Of a stretch of 64,000 bases of DNA, positions 16,794 through 26,315 are shown piece after piece. The stretch comes from JBAVVD01 sp049697115. GTDB lineage: Bacteria; Acidobacteriota; Aminicenantia; Aminicenantales; UBA4085. Below the pieces are notes generated by a model. It had not been told where the DNA came from, did no database searches, and worked only from the letters and a program-made list of their open reading frames with translations. The translations under genes were made by a program, and so were the position numbers. Location of the stretch: assembly GCA_049697115.1 (NCBI GenBank), contig JBAVVD010000060.1:51714-115713 (forward strand), read 5' to 3'. Numbering within the stretch: position 1 is the stretch's first letter; each line of letters begins with the position of its first letter.

Positions 16794-18174
16794 ACTCCGC
16801 CTGGACCAGGTCGCCAGAAAAATCAGGGGAGAAATTTTACAGGGCGCCCCTTCCCTCCTCTTTCATAAGTTCAACATAGACTCCAGACTCACAGAGCCCG
16901 GAGAACTTTTTTTTGCGCTCATCGCCCGCCGGAACGGCCATGACTTCATCCGGCAGGCTGCGGATAAAGGAGCCCGAGGGGCGGTCATTTCCCAAACAGT
17001 CAGCCTTCCCGACCGAAACTTTGCCCTCATCCGCGTGAATGACACTCTGGAAGCCCTCCAGGCTCTGGCCGGAAAAGTCCTATCAGAGCATAGCATCAAA
17101 GTTGTGGGCATAACAGGAAGCATAGGGAAGACAACGGTCAAGGAGTTCACGGCCGCGCTTCTGGCCCGTGACACTGCCGTGCTCAAATCCGAGGGAAATT
17201 TCAATAACCATCTGGGCCTCGCCCTCTCCCTCCTGCGGCTGGAAAAGTTCCATCAAGTGGCCGTGCTGGAAATGGGCACGAGCGCGCCGGGTGAAATCAG
17301 AGCACTCACACGCATAGCTCCACCGGATGTCCCTGTCCTGACAAACATCCATCCGGTTCATCTTGAATTTTTCAATACTCTTGAAAACATCGCCCTGGCC
17401 AAAAAGGAAATTCTGGAAGGGACCAAGCCTGGAGGAACGGCCGTCCTCAACGGGGATGATCCTCTGGTCCAAAAAGTCAGCAGAAACTGGAATGGGAAGA
17501 AAATATACTTCGGCTTTTCGCCCCGCATGGATATTCAAGCCAGAAACATCAAGGCGATGGGATATGACGGCATCACTTTTGACCTTAAATACGGGAAAAA
17601 GAAGGAACGGCTTCTGGTTCCCGTCCTGTATGAAAGCTATCTCTATAACCTCCTCGCCGCTCTGGGCGTGGCTTACGCCCTTGCTTTTCCTATGGACAGA
17701 GTAGTCGGCCAGGTCCACAGTCTCAAACACCTCTCCGGCAGGGGAATAGTCCACCACATGGAGAACTCCATAGCGGTCATTGATGATACCTATAATTCAA
17801 ATCCTGTGGCCCTGGAATCTGCGCTCAAAGGCCTGGCAGCGCTTCCGGCGAAAAGAAAAGTGGCCGTCCTCGGGGATATGTTGGAACTCGGAGAAAACGA
17901 GAAGAGCTTCCACACCCAGGCCGGAAAACAGGTTGTGGACTGGGGCTGGAACCTCCTGGTGACAGTCGGGCCGCTGAGCCGGCACATGGCAGAAGGAGCG
18001 CGGGCTGCAGGAATGAGTCCGACACAGATTTATTCCTTTCCCGATTCGGACGAAGCATCCGCTCATATTATGGATCTTGTCCGGGAGGGCGACCTCCTTC
18101 TCGTCAAAGGCTCCAGAGGAATAAAAACAGAAAAAATCATTCAAACGCTCATGGAAAAACTAAAGGAGCGCTAA
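16786..18174 (+). CDS. murF: UDP-MurNAc-tripeptide:D-Ala-D-Ala ligase
   Basis: Completes the UDP-MurNAc-pentapeptide in the cytoplasm. Motifs are the N-terminal substrate region (NIDSRLTEPGELFFAL), the P-loop GITGSIGKTTVKEF, GNFNNHLGLALSLL, VLEMGTSAPGEI, DDTYNSNPVALESAL, LGDMLELGE, and the final LLVKGSRG. The length of 462 is normal. It is separated from mraY by 1 nt. Confidence 0.97.
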   Translation: MAELRLDQVARKIRGEILQGAPSLLFHKFNIDSRLTEPGELFFALIARRNGHDFIRQAADKGARGAVISQTVSLPDRNFALIRVNDTLEALQALAGKVLSEHSIKVVGITGSIGKTTVKEFTAALLARDTAVLKSEGNFNNHLGLALSLLRLEKFHQVAVLEMGTSAPGEIRALTRIAPPDVPVLTNIHPVHLEFFNTLENIALAKKEILEGTKPGGTAVLNGDDPLVQKVSRNWNGKKIYFGFSPRMDIQARNIKAMGYDGITFDLKYGKKKERLLVPVLYESYLYNLLAALGVAYALAFPMDRVVGQVHSLKHLSGRGIVHHMENSIAVIDDTYNSNPVALESALKGLAALPAKRKVAVLGDMLELGENEKSFHTQAGKQVVDWGWNLLVTVGPLSRHMAEGARAAGMSPTQIYSFPDSDEASAHIMDLVREGDLLLVKGSRGIKTEKIIQTLMEKLKER

Positions 18175-18175
18175 C

Positions 18176-19264
18176 GTGTTGTACTGGATTTTGGTGCCAC
18201 TGAAAAAATACTTCTTTGTATTCAATGTCTTCCGTTACATTACCGTGCGAACCGCCCTGGCCGGCATAACCGCCCTTATCATTAGTTTTATTTTAGGCCC
18301 GATGGTGATTCGGCTTTTGAAAAAACACCAGATCGGCCAGGAAATCCGGTCCGACGGCCCCCAATCCCACTTCACTAAAAAAGGAACCCCATCCATGGGA
18401 GGCGTCCTCATCATCGGATCCACTCTCATTCCCACCCTCCTCTGGGGAAATCTGAGCAACACCTATGTCTGGATGGGTATGGCAACCATGTTCTTCTTCG
18501 GATTTGTGGGATTTCTGGATGATTATCTCAAAATATCGAAGAAAAGGTCTCTGGGATTGAAGGTGCGAAATAAGCTCCTTCTCCAGTTTCCTCTGGCTGC
18601 GATATTCGGCCTTATTATTCTCTATCTGGGGTCAAGTGGAAAATTCGACCTCCACCTTTTCCTCCCTTTCCTGAAAATATGGACCCCCTATCTGGGCTGG
18701 ATATATCTTCCTTTGATTATTTTAATCCTTATCGGCTCGTCCAATTCCGTCAATCTCGCCGACGGTCTGGACGGACTGGCTATTGGCCTGACCTTGATCA
18801 GCGCCAGCGCCCTGACCGCCCTGACCTACGTGGCCGGCCATGCTGCTTTTTCTTCCTATCTCAATATTGCCCGCGTCCCACAGGCGGCCGAGCTGACCGT
18901 GTTCGCCGGCGCACTGACCGGTTCCTGCCTGGCCTTTCTCTGGTTTAATTCTCACCCGGCCCAGGTGTTTATGGGCGACGTGGGGGCCCTGTCTCTGGGA
19001 GGGACCCTGGGGATGATCGCGCTCTTGATCAAGCAGGAATTTCTCCTCTTCACTGTGGCCGGTGTCTTTATTCTTGAAGCCCTTTCCGTCCTGCTTCAGG
19101 TTTCTTTTTTCAAGTTGAGCGGAGGAAAGAGAATTTTTAGAATGGCGCCCCTCCATCATCATTTTGAGTTGGCCGGCTGGCCGGAAGAAAAAGTGGTGGT
19201 TCGATTCTGGATTCTGGGCATCATATTTGCCCTGTTCAGCCTGACCACATTAAAACTGCGATAA
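18176..19264 (+). CDS. mraY: phospho-MurNAc-pentapeptide transferase MraY
   Basis: Integral membrane enzyme that moves phospho-MurNAc-pentapeptide onto undecaprenyl phosphate to make lipid I. About ten transmembrane helices are visible. Motifs are GTPSMGGVLI, GFLDDYLKI (the catalytic DD), NSVNLADGLDGLA, FMGDVGALSLGG and APLHHHFELAGW. The start is a GTG preceded by AAAGGAG; no nearer ATG exists at the family start position. Confidence 0.97.
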   Translation: MLYWILVPLKKYFFVFNVFRYITVRTALAGITALIISFILGPMVIRLLKKHQIGQEIRSDGPQSHFTKKGTPSMGGVLIIGSTLIPTLLWGNLSNTYVWMGMATMFFFGFVGFLDDYLKISKKRSLGLKVRNKLLLQFPLAAIFGLIILYLGSSGKFDLHLFLPFLKIWTPYLGWIYLPLIILILIGSSNSVNLADGLDGLAIGLTLISASALTALTYVAGHAAFSSYLNIARVPQAAELTVFAGALTGSCLAFLWFNSHPAQVFMGDVGALSLGGTLGMIALLIKQEFLLFTVAGVFILEALSVLLQVSFFKLSGGKRIFRMAPLHHHFELAGWPEEKVVVRFWILGIIFALFSLTTLKLR

Positions 19265-19268
19265 TCCA

Positions 19269-20636
19269 ATGCATTTAAAAGATAAGAAAGTCCTGATCGT
19301 CGGCCTGGGAAAAACAGGAGAAGCGCTGGCTCAATTTCTGCTGGAGAAAGGTGCCCGAGTCAAGATCAGCGAAAAAAAACAGGCCTCCGAGCTCGGATAT
19401 GAACTCGCCGGATGGAAAAACCGGGGTGTTGAAATTGAAACAGGAACGCATGTCCTCAGCTCTTTTCTTGAAGCGGATCTTATTATCCCCAGCCCGGGTG
19501 TTCCCAAAATTTTTGAGCTCGAGGAAGCCCGGAAAAAGAACATCCCCATCGTTTCAGAAATTGAACTGGCTTCCCATTATCTCCGGGGGAAAATCGTGGG
19601 CGTGACAGGGACGAACGGAAAATCCACAACCGCCACCCTCATTCATAAAATTCTGAAGGAGGGAGGTCTTGAGGCCTTCCTCGCCGGCAACATCGGAATC
19701 CCTTTGATTTCATTTGTCCATTCGAGCCGGGAGAGCCATATCTATGTCACGGAGATATCAAGTTTCCAGCTCGAATACATCGACACCTTCCGGGCTCCCA
19801 TCTCCGTATTCCTCAACATTTCCTCCAATCACCTTGACTGGCACCCTTCCTTTTCAAGCTACTTCGAAGCCAAGAAGAAGCTCCTCCGCTCCCAGAAAAA
19901 AGGTGATGCGGCTGTTCTCAACCGAGACGACCAGCTTGTCTGGCCGCTGCGCAAGGAAGGAGACTATCGGAGCTATGGCTTCAGCCGGAAACATAAGGTT
20001 GCGCCCGGCTGTTTCCTGAAAGAAGACTGGATCGTGATTCTGAATCAGGCCGAAGAAAGATTAATGCCCCTCTCTGAAATTTCTCTTCCCGGCACGCACA
20101 ATCGGGAAAATATCATGGCCGCCGCCCTGGTCGGCCATCTCTTCCAGATTCCCCTTCCCAGGATGCGGGAATCGATTAAGACCTTTCAAGGCCTCGAGCA
20201 CAGATTGGAAAAAGTCATGACCCTGGAAGGCGTGGAATTCGTCAACGACTCGAAAGCCACAACGGTGGATGCCGCCATTAAGGCCATGGAGAGCTTCGAC
20301 CGTAAAATCATCCTCATTATGGGAGGGAGAGACAAGGGAGCCGATTTCAGAAAGCTTCGCCGCCCAGTTCGCAAAAAGGTTAAAAAGATTATTCTTATCG
20401 GCGAATCCAGAGAGAAAATCCAAGAAGCCCTGGAAGGCACGGCACCGATACAAACGGCCGTTTCACTCAAAGAAGCGGTGTTTTTCGGCTTTCAGGCAGC
20501 TTCTCCTCAGGAAATTGTTCTTCTTGCCCCGGCGTGCACGAGTTTTGATATTTTCAAGAATTTTGAAGAGAGAGGGGAAGTGTTCAAACGGGAAGTCCGA
20601 GAATTGGCTAGAATCCGACAGAGACAGAGGACATGA
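19269..20636 (+). CDS. murD: UDP-MurNAc-L-alanine:D-glutamate ligase
   Basis: Adds D-Glu as the second stem-peptide residue. The N-terminal Rossmann-like region is KKVLIVGLGKTGEALA, the ATP loop is GVTGTNGKSTTATLI, and SSNHLDWHPSFSSYFEAKKKL, PGTHNRENIMAAALV, FVNDSKATTVDAA and IMGGRDKGADF are all diagnostic. Its end overlaps ftsW by 4 nt. Confidence 0.97.
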   Translation: MHLKDKKVLIVGLGKTGEALAQFLLEKGARVKISEKKQASELGYELAGWKNRGVEIETGTHVLSSFLEADLIIPSPGVPKIFELEEARKKNIPIVSEIELASHYLRGKIVGVTGTNGKSTTATLIHKILKEGGLEAFLAGNIGIPLISFVHSSRESHIYVTEISSFQLEYIDTFRAPISVFLNISSNHLDWHPSFSSYFEAKKKLLRSQKKGDAAVLNRDDQLVWPLRKEGDYRSYGFSRKHKVAPGCFLKEDWIVILNQAEERLMPLSEISLPGTHNRENIMAAALVGHLFQIPLPRMRESIKTFQGLEHRLEKVMTLEGVEFVNDSKATTVDAAIKAMESFDRKIILIMGGRDKGADFRKLRRPVRKKVKKIILIGESREKIQEALEGTAPIQTAVSLKEAVFFGFQAASPQEIVLLAPACTSFDIFKNFEERGEVFKREVRELARIRQRQRT

Positions 20637-21754
20637 AAAACATGGAAATCGTCCGGCCCTACCGATTTGATAAACCGCTGTTCTTCACCGCCCTCGCTTT
20701 ATTGACCCTCGGCCTGATCATGATTTTCAGCTCCTCGGGAGTCCTGGCCGGAGAAAAATACGGTCAGCCTTTCTATTTTTTCATCCAGCAGATCGCCGGA
20801 GCCGCCACCGGCCTGGCCCTGATGCTTATAATCCTCTCTATGAAAAAGCCATTCTATCAAAGCCCTTATTTTATTATCGGCCTGCTTCTTTTCACCTTCG
20901 GCCTTCTACTCCTCTGCTTCAGTATGCCCCCCCATGCCCACACCAACAGATGGGTGGAATTTTACGGATTTCGGTTCCAGCCTTCCGAGCTGGCCAAAAT
21001 AAGCCTCGTTCTTTTTCTCGCTCTTTATATCGAGCGGCGAAAAGAAAAACTGCAGGAGGTTCCGACGCTCCTCATTCCCTTTGGCGTCATCCTCCTCTTC
21101 GTCCTGCTTATCTTAAAAGAACCGGACTTCGGAACGGCACTCTTTGTCTTTTTCCTCTGCGGCCTGCTTCTTTTCATGGGAGGCATCAAGCCCAAATATT
21201 TTGTTTATCTGGGAATTCTCTTCATCGGCATATTCGCCCTTTACATGCTCAAGGCGGACTATCCAATCGAAAGATTCACCGCTTTCTTCTATCCCGGCCA
21301 AGACCCTCAGGGAATGAATTTCCAGATGATCCAATCCAAGCGGGCCATCGGCTCGGGAGGCGTGCTGGGAGTGAGCATCGGATTGAGCGTCCAGAAGCTC
21401 TATTTTCTTCCCTGCGCCCATACGGATTTTATCTTTTCCATTCTTGGAGAAGAGCTGGGCCTTTTCGGGACGCTGACCACCCTCCTTCTCTTCGGCATAT
21501 TCTTGTGGAGGGGCCTCCGGATTTCTTTCCGGGCGCCGAATCTCTTCAGCCAGATTGCGGCTGCCGGATTGACCTTTGTCATCTGCACTCAAGCGCTGCT
21601 CAATATATCGGTGGCTCTCGGGCTCGGCCCGTCCAAGGGAATCCCACTGCCACTGCTCAGTTATGGGAGGTCTTCCCTCGTCTGCAATCTCATTGCCATA
21701 GGCATTCTTCTTCACATCTCCCAGAGGAAAAACATCCACCAGGTCATCTCATGA
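20633..21754 (+). CDS. ftsW: SEDS septal peptidoglycan glycosyltransferase FtsW
   Basis: Polytopic membrane polymerase of lipid II at the septum, partner of FtsI. Multiple transmembrane helices are visible. SEDS family signatures include MIFSSSGVLAGEKYGQ, NRWVEFYGFRFQPSELAK, LLILKEPDFGTALFVF, QSKRAIGSGGVLGVSIGLS, LPCAHTDFIFSILGEELGL, and GIPLPLLSYGRSSLVCNL. Location in the dcw cluster favours FtsW over RodA. Confidence 0.95.
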   Translation: MKNMEIVRPYRFDKPLFFTALALLTLGLIMIFSSSGVLAGEKYGQPFYFFIQQIAGAATGLALMLIILSMKKPFYQSPYFIIGLLLFTFGLLLLCFSMPPHAHTNRWVEFYGFRFQPSELAKISLVLFLALYIERRKEKLQEVPTLLIPFGVILLFVLLILKEPDFGTALFVFFLCGLLLFMGGIKPKYFVYLGILFIGIFALYMLKADYPIERFTAFFYPGQDPQGMNFQMIQSKRAIGSGGVLGVSIGLSVQKLYFLPCAHTDFIFSILGEELGLFGTLTTLLLFGIFLWRGLRISFRAPNLFSQIAAAGLTFVICTQALLNISVALGLGPSKGIPLPLLSYGRSSLVCNLIAIGILLHISQRKNIHQVIS

Positions 21755-22845
21755 AAGAAAAAAGAGTGATCATCAGCGGCGGCGGAACAGGAGGACATGT
21801 CTATCCCGCGCTTGTCCTCGGCCAGAAGCTCAAGGAGAAAGCTCCTGATCTTCAACTAACTTTTGTCGGAAGCCGCCGCGAGGCCGAAAAGAAAATTATG
21901 GAACATTACGGCGTCCGTTTTATCCCGATGAAAATCGAAGGCCTCAGGGGAAAAGGCTGGAAAAGTGGTAAATCGCTGCCTCTCCTCCCCTCTTCTTTTA
22001 TCAAGTCTCTGGCCATCCTGGCTCGGACCAAGCCCCACCTGGCCGTGGGAGTGGGAGGATTCAGCTCGGGACCGATTGTGCTCCTCGCCTCAGCGATGAA
22101 GATTCCCACGCTCATTCTTGAACAAAACCTGAAGCCGGGATTCACCAACCGGATGCTCCTTCCCTGGGCCAAAAAAGCCGTGGTCGCCTTTCAAAATTCG
22201 CTGCCCTATTTCAGGGGAAAGGGTGTTTTTATCGGGAATCCTGTCCGTGAGGAGTTCTATGCGCTTGCACCCAAGGCCCGCACGAGCCGGCTCACTCTGT
22301 TGATTTTCGGGGGCAGCCAGGGCTCCCATTTTCTCAACCAGGCGGTTGTGCACACCCTTCCTTTTCTCCAGAAAGAAAAAGACCATTTACACATCTTTCA
22401 TCAAACAGGACCAAAGGATCTGGAGGAAGTAAAGAACGGCTACAAGCAGAACGGCTTCACCGAGGCGGTCATTGCGCCGTATTTTCACAATATGTCCCAT
22501 TACTTCCAGCAGTCCGACCTCATTATCTGCCGCGCCGGTGCCACAACCTGCGCCGAGCTTATTGCTTCCCAAAAAGCGTCCATCCTCATCCCCTTTGCCC
22601 GGGCCGCAGACAACCACCAGGCCCTCAATGCGAGAGAACTGGAAAAGGTCAAGGGTGCGGAAGTCCTTCTGGAGGCGGAATTTTCCCCTCAAATTCTTGT
22701 CGAGAAAATCCTCTCTTTGATGAGAAATAAGGACCGGATCACACAGATGGAAAAAAACCTGGGAGCTTTAAAAACGGAGAAAGTCGCGGATCAAATAGCC
22801 AGCCTTTGCTTGACATTGATGCGATCTGATAACGAGGAGGAATGA
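21751..22845 (+). CDS. murG: lipid II synthase (UDP-GlcNAc:lipid I GlcNAc transferase) MurG
   Basis: Peripheral GT28 glycosyltransferase that converts lipid I to lipid II at the inner face of the membrane. Motifs are ISGGGTGGHVYPALVLG, GSRREAEKKIMEHYG, AVGVGGFSSGPIVLLA, LILEQNLKPGFTNRML, FGGSQGSHFLN, and the UDP-GlcNAc site CRAGATTCAELI. The start is the ATG overlapping the ftsW stop; a longer upstream frame within ftsW is a shadow. Confidence 0.97.
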   Translation: MKEKRVIISGGGTGGHVYPALVLGQKLKEKAPDLQLTFVGSRREAEKKIMEHYGVRFIPMKIEGLRGKGWKSGKSLPLLPSSFIKSLAILARTKPHLAVGVGGFSSGPIVLLASAMKIPTLILEQNLKPGFTNRMLLPWAKKAVVAFQNSLPYFRGKGVFIGNPVREEFYALAPKARTSRLTLLIFGGSQGSHFLNQAVVHTLPFLQKEKDHLHIFHQTGPKDLEEVKNGYKQNGFTEAVIAPYFHNMSHYFQQSDLIICRAGATTCAELIASQKASILIPFARAADNHQALNARELEKVKGAEVLLEAEFSPQILVEKILSLMRNKDRITQMEKNLGALKTEKVADQIASLCLTLMRSDNEEE

Positions 22846-22846
22846 A

Positions 22847-24235
22847 GTGGTTAAAAAAGTGTACAGCAAATTCCAGCACATCCACATGATCGGGATCGGC
22901 GGAACCGGAATGAACGGGATCGCCGAGGTGCTTCTCAACCTTGGCTATAAAGTGACCGGCTCCGATATCCAGGCGAATGAGGCCACACGCCGTTTGAACC
23001 GCCTCAAGGCGAAAATTGTCATTGGCCACAAAGCGGAAAACATCAGAGGGGCCGATGTCGTCGTTATCTCTACGGCGATCCGAGAAAACAATGTCGAAGT
23101 TCAGGAGGCCCGGCATCTCCAGATTCCCATCATTCCCCGCGCCGAGATGCTGGCCGAGCTGATGCGGATGAAATACAGCATTGCGGTCACGGGGTCTCAC
23201 GGCAAAACCTCGACCACATCCATGATCGCCACCATTCTCGAGCGGGCTGGGCTGGACCCGACGATCATCGTCGGCGGCCGCCTGAACACCATTGGAGCCA
23301 ATGCCAAACTCGGCGAAGGGGATTTCATCGTGGCCGAAGCCGACGAAAGCGACCGTTCCTTTCTCTACCTCTCTCCCTTCATCGCGGTACTGACCAACAT
23401 CGATGAAGAGCATCTCGACCAGTACCAGACTGTGGAAGAGATCAAAAAGACGTTCATCAATTTTGCCAACAAGGTTCCCTTTTACTCTCCGGTCATACTC
23501 TGCCTGGACGACGCCAACCTGCAGAGCATCATTCCTCAGATTGAACGGAGGATCATCACCTACGGATTCTCCGCTCAATCGGATATCTTCACGCGCGAAC
23601 ATAAATTCTCGCATTTCTCAAGTATATCCACCCTTTACCATAAAGGCCGGAGCCTGGGCGATTTAAAGCTCAACGTCCCCGGCAAGCACAGCATCCTCAA
23701 TGCCATGGCGGCGGTCGCGGTCGGCCTGGACCTGGACATTTCCCCTTCCATCATCCTGGAGGCTCTGGAGAGCTATACCGGAACAGGCCGCCGGTTTGAG
23801 CTGAAAAGGAACGTGCGGGACATCATGATTATCGAAGACTACGCCCATCATCCGACGGAAATCAGGGCCACCCTGGATGCGGCCAAAAGAGGCTGGCCGC
23901 GCCGCGTGGTGGCCGTCTTCCAGCCCCACCGCTATACACGTCTCTCCCGCCTGATGAAAGAATTCGCCACTTCTTTCAACCAGGCGGATGTCCTGATCGT
24001 TACGGAACTCTATGCGGCCGGCGAAGAACCCATTGCCGGCACTTCCGGCCAAGCCCTGTATGAAGAAATCATGCAGTTTGGACACAAGAATATCTCTTTT
24101 GAACCGAACATGAAAAAAATTCCCGAGCTTCTCAAGAAGATGGTGCTTCCCGAAGACATCATTATCGTCATGGGAGCCGGAAATATAAATAAAATCATTC
24201 CGGAACTGGCCAAGAAACTGGAGGCCAAAGGATGA
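22847..24235 (+). CDS. murC: UDP-N-acetylmuramate:L-alanine ligase
   Basis: First Mur ligase, attaching L-Ala to UDP-MurNAc. Visible are HMIGIGGTGMNGIAEVLLNL, the P-loop AVTGSHGKTSTTSMI, EADESDRSFL, LTNIDEEHLDQY, DYAHHPTEIRATLDA, FQPHRYTRLSRLM and the final IMGAGNI. The start is GTG 1 nt after murG, with GAGGAGG just upstream. The domain is not fused to Ddl, and no murB or ddl follows, unlike many dcw clusters. Confidence 0.97.
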   Translation: MVKKVYSKFQHIHMIGIGGTGMNGIAEVLLNLGYKVTGSDIQANEATRRLNRLKAKIVIGHKAENIRGADVVVISTAIRENNVEVQEARHLQIPIIPRAEMLAELMRMKYSIAVTGSHGKTSTTSMIATILERAGLDPTIIVGGRLNTIGANAKLGEGDFIVAEADESDRSFLYLSPFIAVLTNIDEEHLDQYQTVEEIKKTFINFANKVPFYSPVILCLDDANLQSIIPQIERRIITYGFSAQSDIFTREHKFSHFSSISTLYHKGRSLGDLKLNVPGKHSILNAMAAVAVGLDLDISPSIILEALESYTGTGRRFELKRNVRDIMIIEDYAHHPTEIRATLDAAKRGWPRRVVAVFQPHRYTRLSRLMKEFATSFNQADVLIVTELYAAGEEPIAGTSGQALYEEIMQFGHKNISFEPNMKKIPELLKKMVLPEDIIIVMGAGNINKIIPELAKKLEAKG

Positions 24236-25083
24236 ACCGGACCGATTATCTGGATGCCCATCTGATGCAGTTCCAAAGAGGAGAAAAAAAGGCCCGGATG
24301 AAAAAAGTGAAAAGAAAAATTTCCGTGAGAATCAATCATATCCTGCTCTTTCTTGTTCTCCTGGCCGTCCTGTTTTTGGCCGTCCAGAAACTCTGTCTTT
24401 TTCTTCTTTCCTGGAAGTATCTGGAGATTAAAGACATCCAAATCGCCTGTCCGCAGGAAACAATCCGAGAAGATGTGCGTGGAGTCCTCCAGGATCGATA
24501 CCCGGGCAACATTCTCCTCCTCAATATCCCGGCTCTCCGGGACAGACTTCAAATCTCGCCCTGGATCAAAGAGGTCGGGATCAAAAAGATTTTTCCCTCT
24601 TCCTTGAGAATCGAGGTCTCCCTGAGAAAACCGGCGGCTTTCATCCGCAAAGATTCGATCTATCTGATCGATGAAGAAGGAGTGGCTCTGGAAAAGATTG
24701 AAATCTCCGAACGGACGGACTTCCCTCTTCTTATTGATGAGAATCATTTTAAGCCAAATGGCGAAGAAAAACTCAAATTGGCCTGGGCATGTCTCACAGG
24801 CCTGAGTGCCGAGGTCAAAAGCTTGGTGGAGACGGTGGATCTGACGGAAAGAAGGAATGTCGTCCTCCAGTTGAGGGGCAATCCCACAAAGGTCATTCTC
24901 GGCGGCGACCGATTCGCCGCGAAACTCGCCATTTATCTAAAAAACAGGGCCATATGGGAAAATCAGTTCGGCGGCATGGAATATGTGGATCTCCGCATTC
25001 CGGACCGAATCTATCTCGGCATGGCCGCCAGCCGCACCGCGAATGCGAAAGATGTTCCCAGGGCCAATAAGGAGGTTGGATAA
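24232..25083 (+). CDS. ftsQ: cell division protein FtsQ/DivIB
   Basis: Bitopic divisome scaffold bridging cytoplasmic and periplasmic division proteins. A basic cytoplasmic tail (KKARMKKVKRK) is followed by one transmembrane helix (HILLFLVLLAVLFLAVQKLC). A POTRA domain (YLEIKDIQIACPQ to KIFPSSLRIEVSLRKPAAFI) and the FtsQ beta domain (LIDEEGVALEKIEI, EYVDLRIPDRIYL) follow. It overlaps murC by 4 nt and ftsA by 1 nt. Sequence similarity across this family is low; topology, POTRA pattern and position make the call strong. Confidence 0.92.
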   Translation: MNRTDYLDAHLMQFQRGEKKARMKKVKRKISVRINHILLFLVLLAVLFLAVQKLCLFLLSWKYLEIKDIQIACPQETIREDVRGVLQDRYPGNILLLNIPALRDRLQISPWIKEVGIKKIFPSSLRIEVSLRKPAAFIRKDSIYLIDEEGVALEKIEISERTDFPLLIDENHFKPNGEEKLKLAWACLTGLSAEVKSLVETVDLTERRNVVLQLRGNPTKVILGGDRFAAKLAIYLKNRAIWENQFGGMEYVDLRIPDRIYLGMAASRTANAKDVPRANKEVG

Positions 25084-26306
25084 TGTCAAAAAACGGCTAC
25101 GTTGTCGGGCTGGATATTGGAACAAAAAAAGTCACGGCGGTCATCGCAGAAATTACGGAAGAAAAAAAAGTGGAAGTCATCGGCATCGGCACATCGGACT
25201 CCAGAGGATTGAGAAAAGGAGTTGTGGTCAACCTCGACATTACCTCAGCGGCCATCAAGAAAGCCCAGGAAGAGGCCGAACTCATGGCCGGAGTCGGAAT
25301 CAGCTCGGCCTTTGTCGGTATTTCAGGAGCCCACATCAAAAGCTTCAACAGTCGAGGAGTCATCGCTGTTTCAGGCAAAAACAGGGAAATCAGCCGCGAC
25401 GACATCCGCCGCGTAATCGAGCAGTCCAAGGCGGTCTCCATCCCCCCGGACAGGGAAATCATTCACATCATTCCCCAGGAATTCGTTGTGGACGAACAGG
25501 ACGGAATCAAAGATCCGCTGAGCATGAGCGGGATCAAGCTGGAAGTGAATGTCCACATCGTCACCGGCGCAATCACTCTCGTCCAGAACCTGAGAACCTG
25601 TGTCGAACGCTCGGGAATCAACATCGAAGATATCGTGCTCAATCAGATCGCCACGAGTGCCTCCACCCTGACCCATGACGAAAAGGAACTGGGCGTGGGC
25701 CTGATCGATATCGGCGGCGGAACGACCGAAGTGGCCATTTTTGAGCGGGGAAGCCTGTGGTACACCTCGATCATCCCTCTCGGAGGCGACAACTTCACCA
25801 ACGATATCGCCGTAGGATTGCGGACGCCCATACCCGATGCAGAAAAAATCAAAAGAAAGTTTGGCTGTGTCTCGAGCACACTCCTGGATGAGCAGGAAAG
25901 CATCGAAGTCTCTGCAGTGGGCCGGGGGCGAAAACCCAGGGTGGTCCCCCGCCAGCTTCTCGTCGATATCATTCAACCCAGGGCTGAAGAAATTTTTCGC
26001 CTGGTCGACAATGACATCAAGAGGATGGGCTATGAAAGATCTCTCAACTCGGGGATCGTCCTCACCGGCGGCACGGCGCTGCTGGACGGCCTGGAAGATG
26101 TGGCCGAGCAAATCTTTGACCTGCCCGTGAGGCGGGGAGAACCGGCGGGTGTCGGCGGACTCACAGACAGGGTCAACACTCCCGACTTCGCCACGGCTGT
26201 CGGCCTCATCCTCTATGGATATCACCTCATGAAGGAAAAAGGCGTATCCAAAGATAGAAAAAAAGGATTTTTGACCAGGTTCAAAGACTGGTTCAAAGAA
26301 GAATAG
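25083..26306 (+). CDS. ftsA: cell division actin-like protein FtsA
   Basis: Actin-fold ATPase that tethers FtsZ to the membrane. Motifs are VVGLDIGTKKVTAVIAE (phosphate 1), GVVVNLDITSAAIKKAQEEA (1C-domain region), GVGLIDIGGGTTEVAIFERG (phosphate 2), and IVLTGGTALLDGLEDVAEQ (adenosine). The C-terminus ends in an amphipathic basic helix, KKGFLTRFKDWFKEE, the expected membrane-targeting sequence. AGGAGGTTGGATA precedes the ATG, which overlaps the ftsQ stop. Confidence 0.97.
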   Translation: MSKNGYVVGLDIGTKKVTAVIAEITEEKKVEVIGIGTSDSRGLRKGVVVNLDITSAAIKKAQEEAELMAGVGISSAFVGISGAHIKSFNSRGVIAVSGKNREISRDDIRRVIEQSKAVSIPPDREIIHIIPQEFVVDEQDGIKDPLSMSGIKLEVNVHIVTGAITLVQNLRTCVERSGINIEDIVLNQIATSASTLTHDEKELGVGLIDIGGGTTEVAIFERGSLWYTSIIPLGGDNFTNDIAVGLRTPIPDAEKIKRKFGCVSSTLLDEQESIEVSAVGRGRKPRVVPRQLLVDIIQPRAEEIFRLVDNDIKRMGYERSLNSGIVLTGGTALLDGLEDVAEQIFDLPVRRGEPAGVGGLTDRVNTPDFATAVGLILYGYHLMKEKGVSKDRKKGFLTRFKDWFKEE

Positions 26307-26315
26307 GAGGGAAAG

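Noticed and set aside
20950..21750. Upstream extension of the murG frame within ftsW
   Set aside because: The translated sequence is low-complexity shadow of ftsW. MurG homology begins at the ATG overlapping the ftsW stop.
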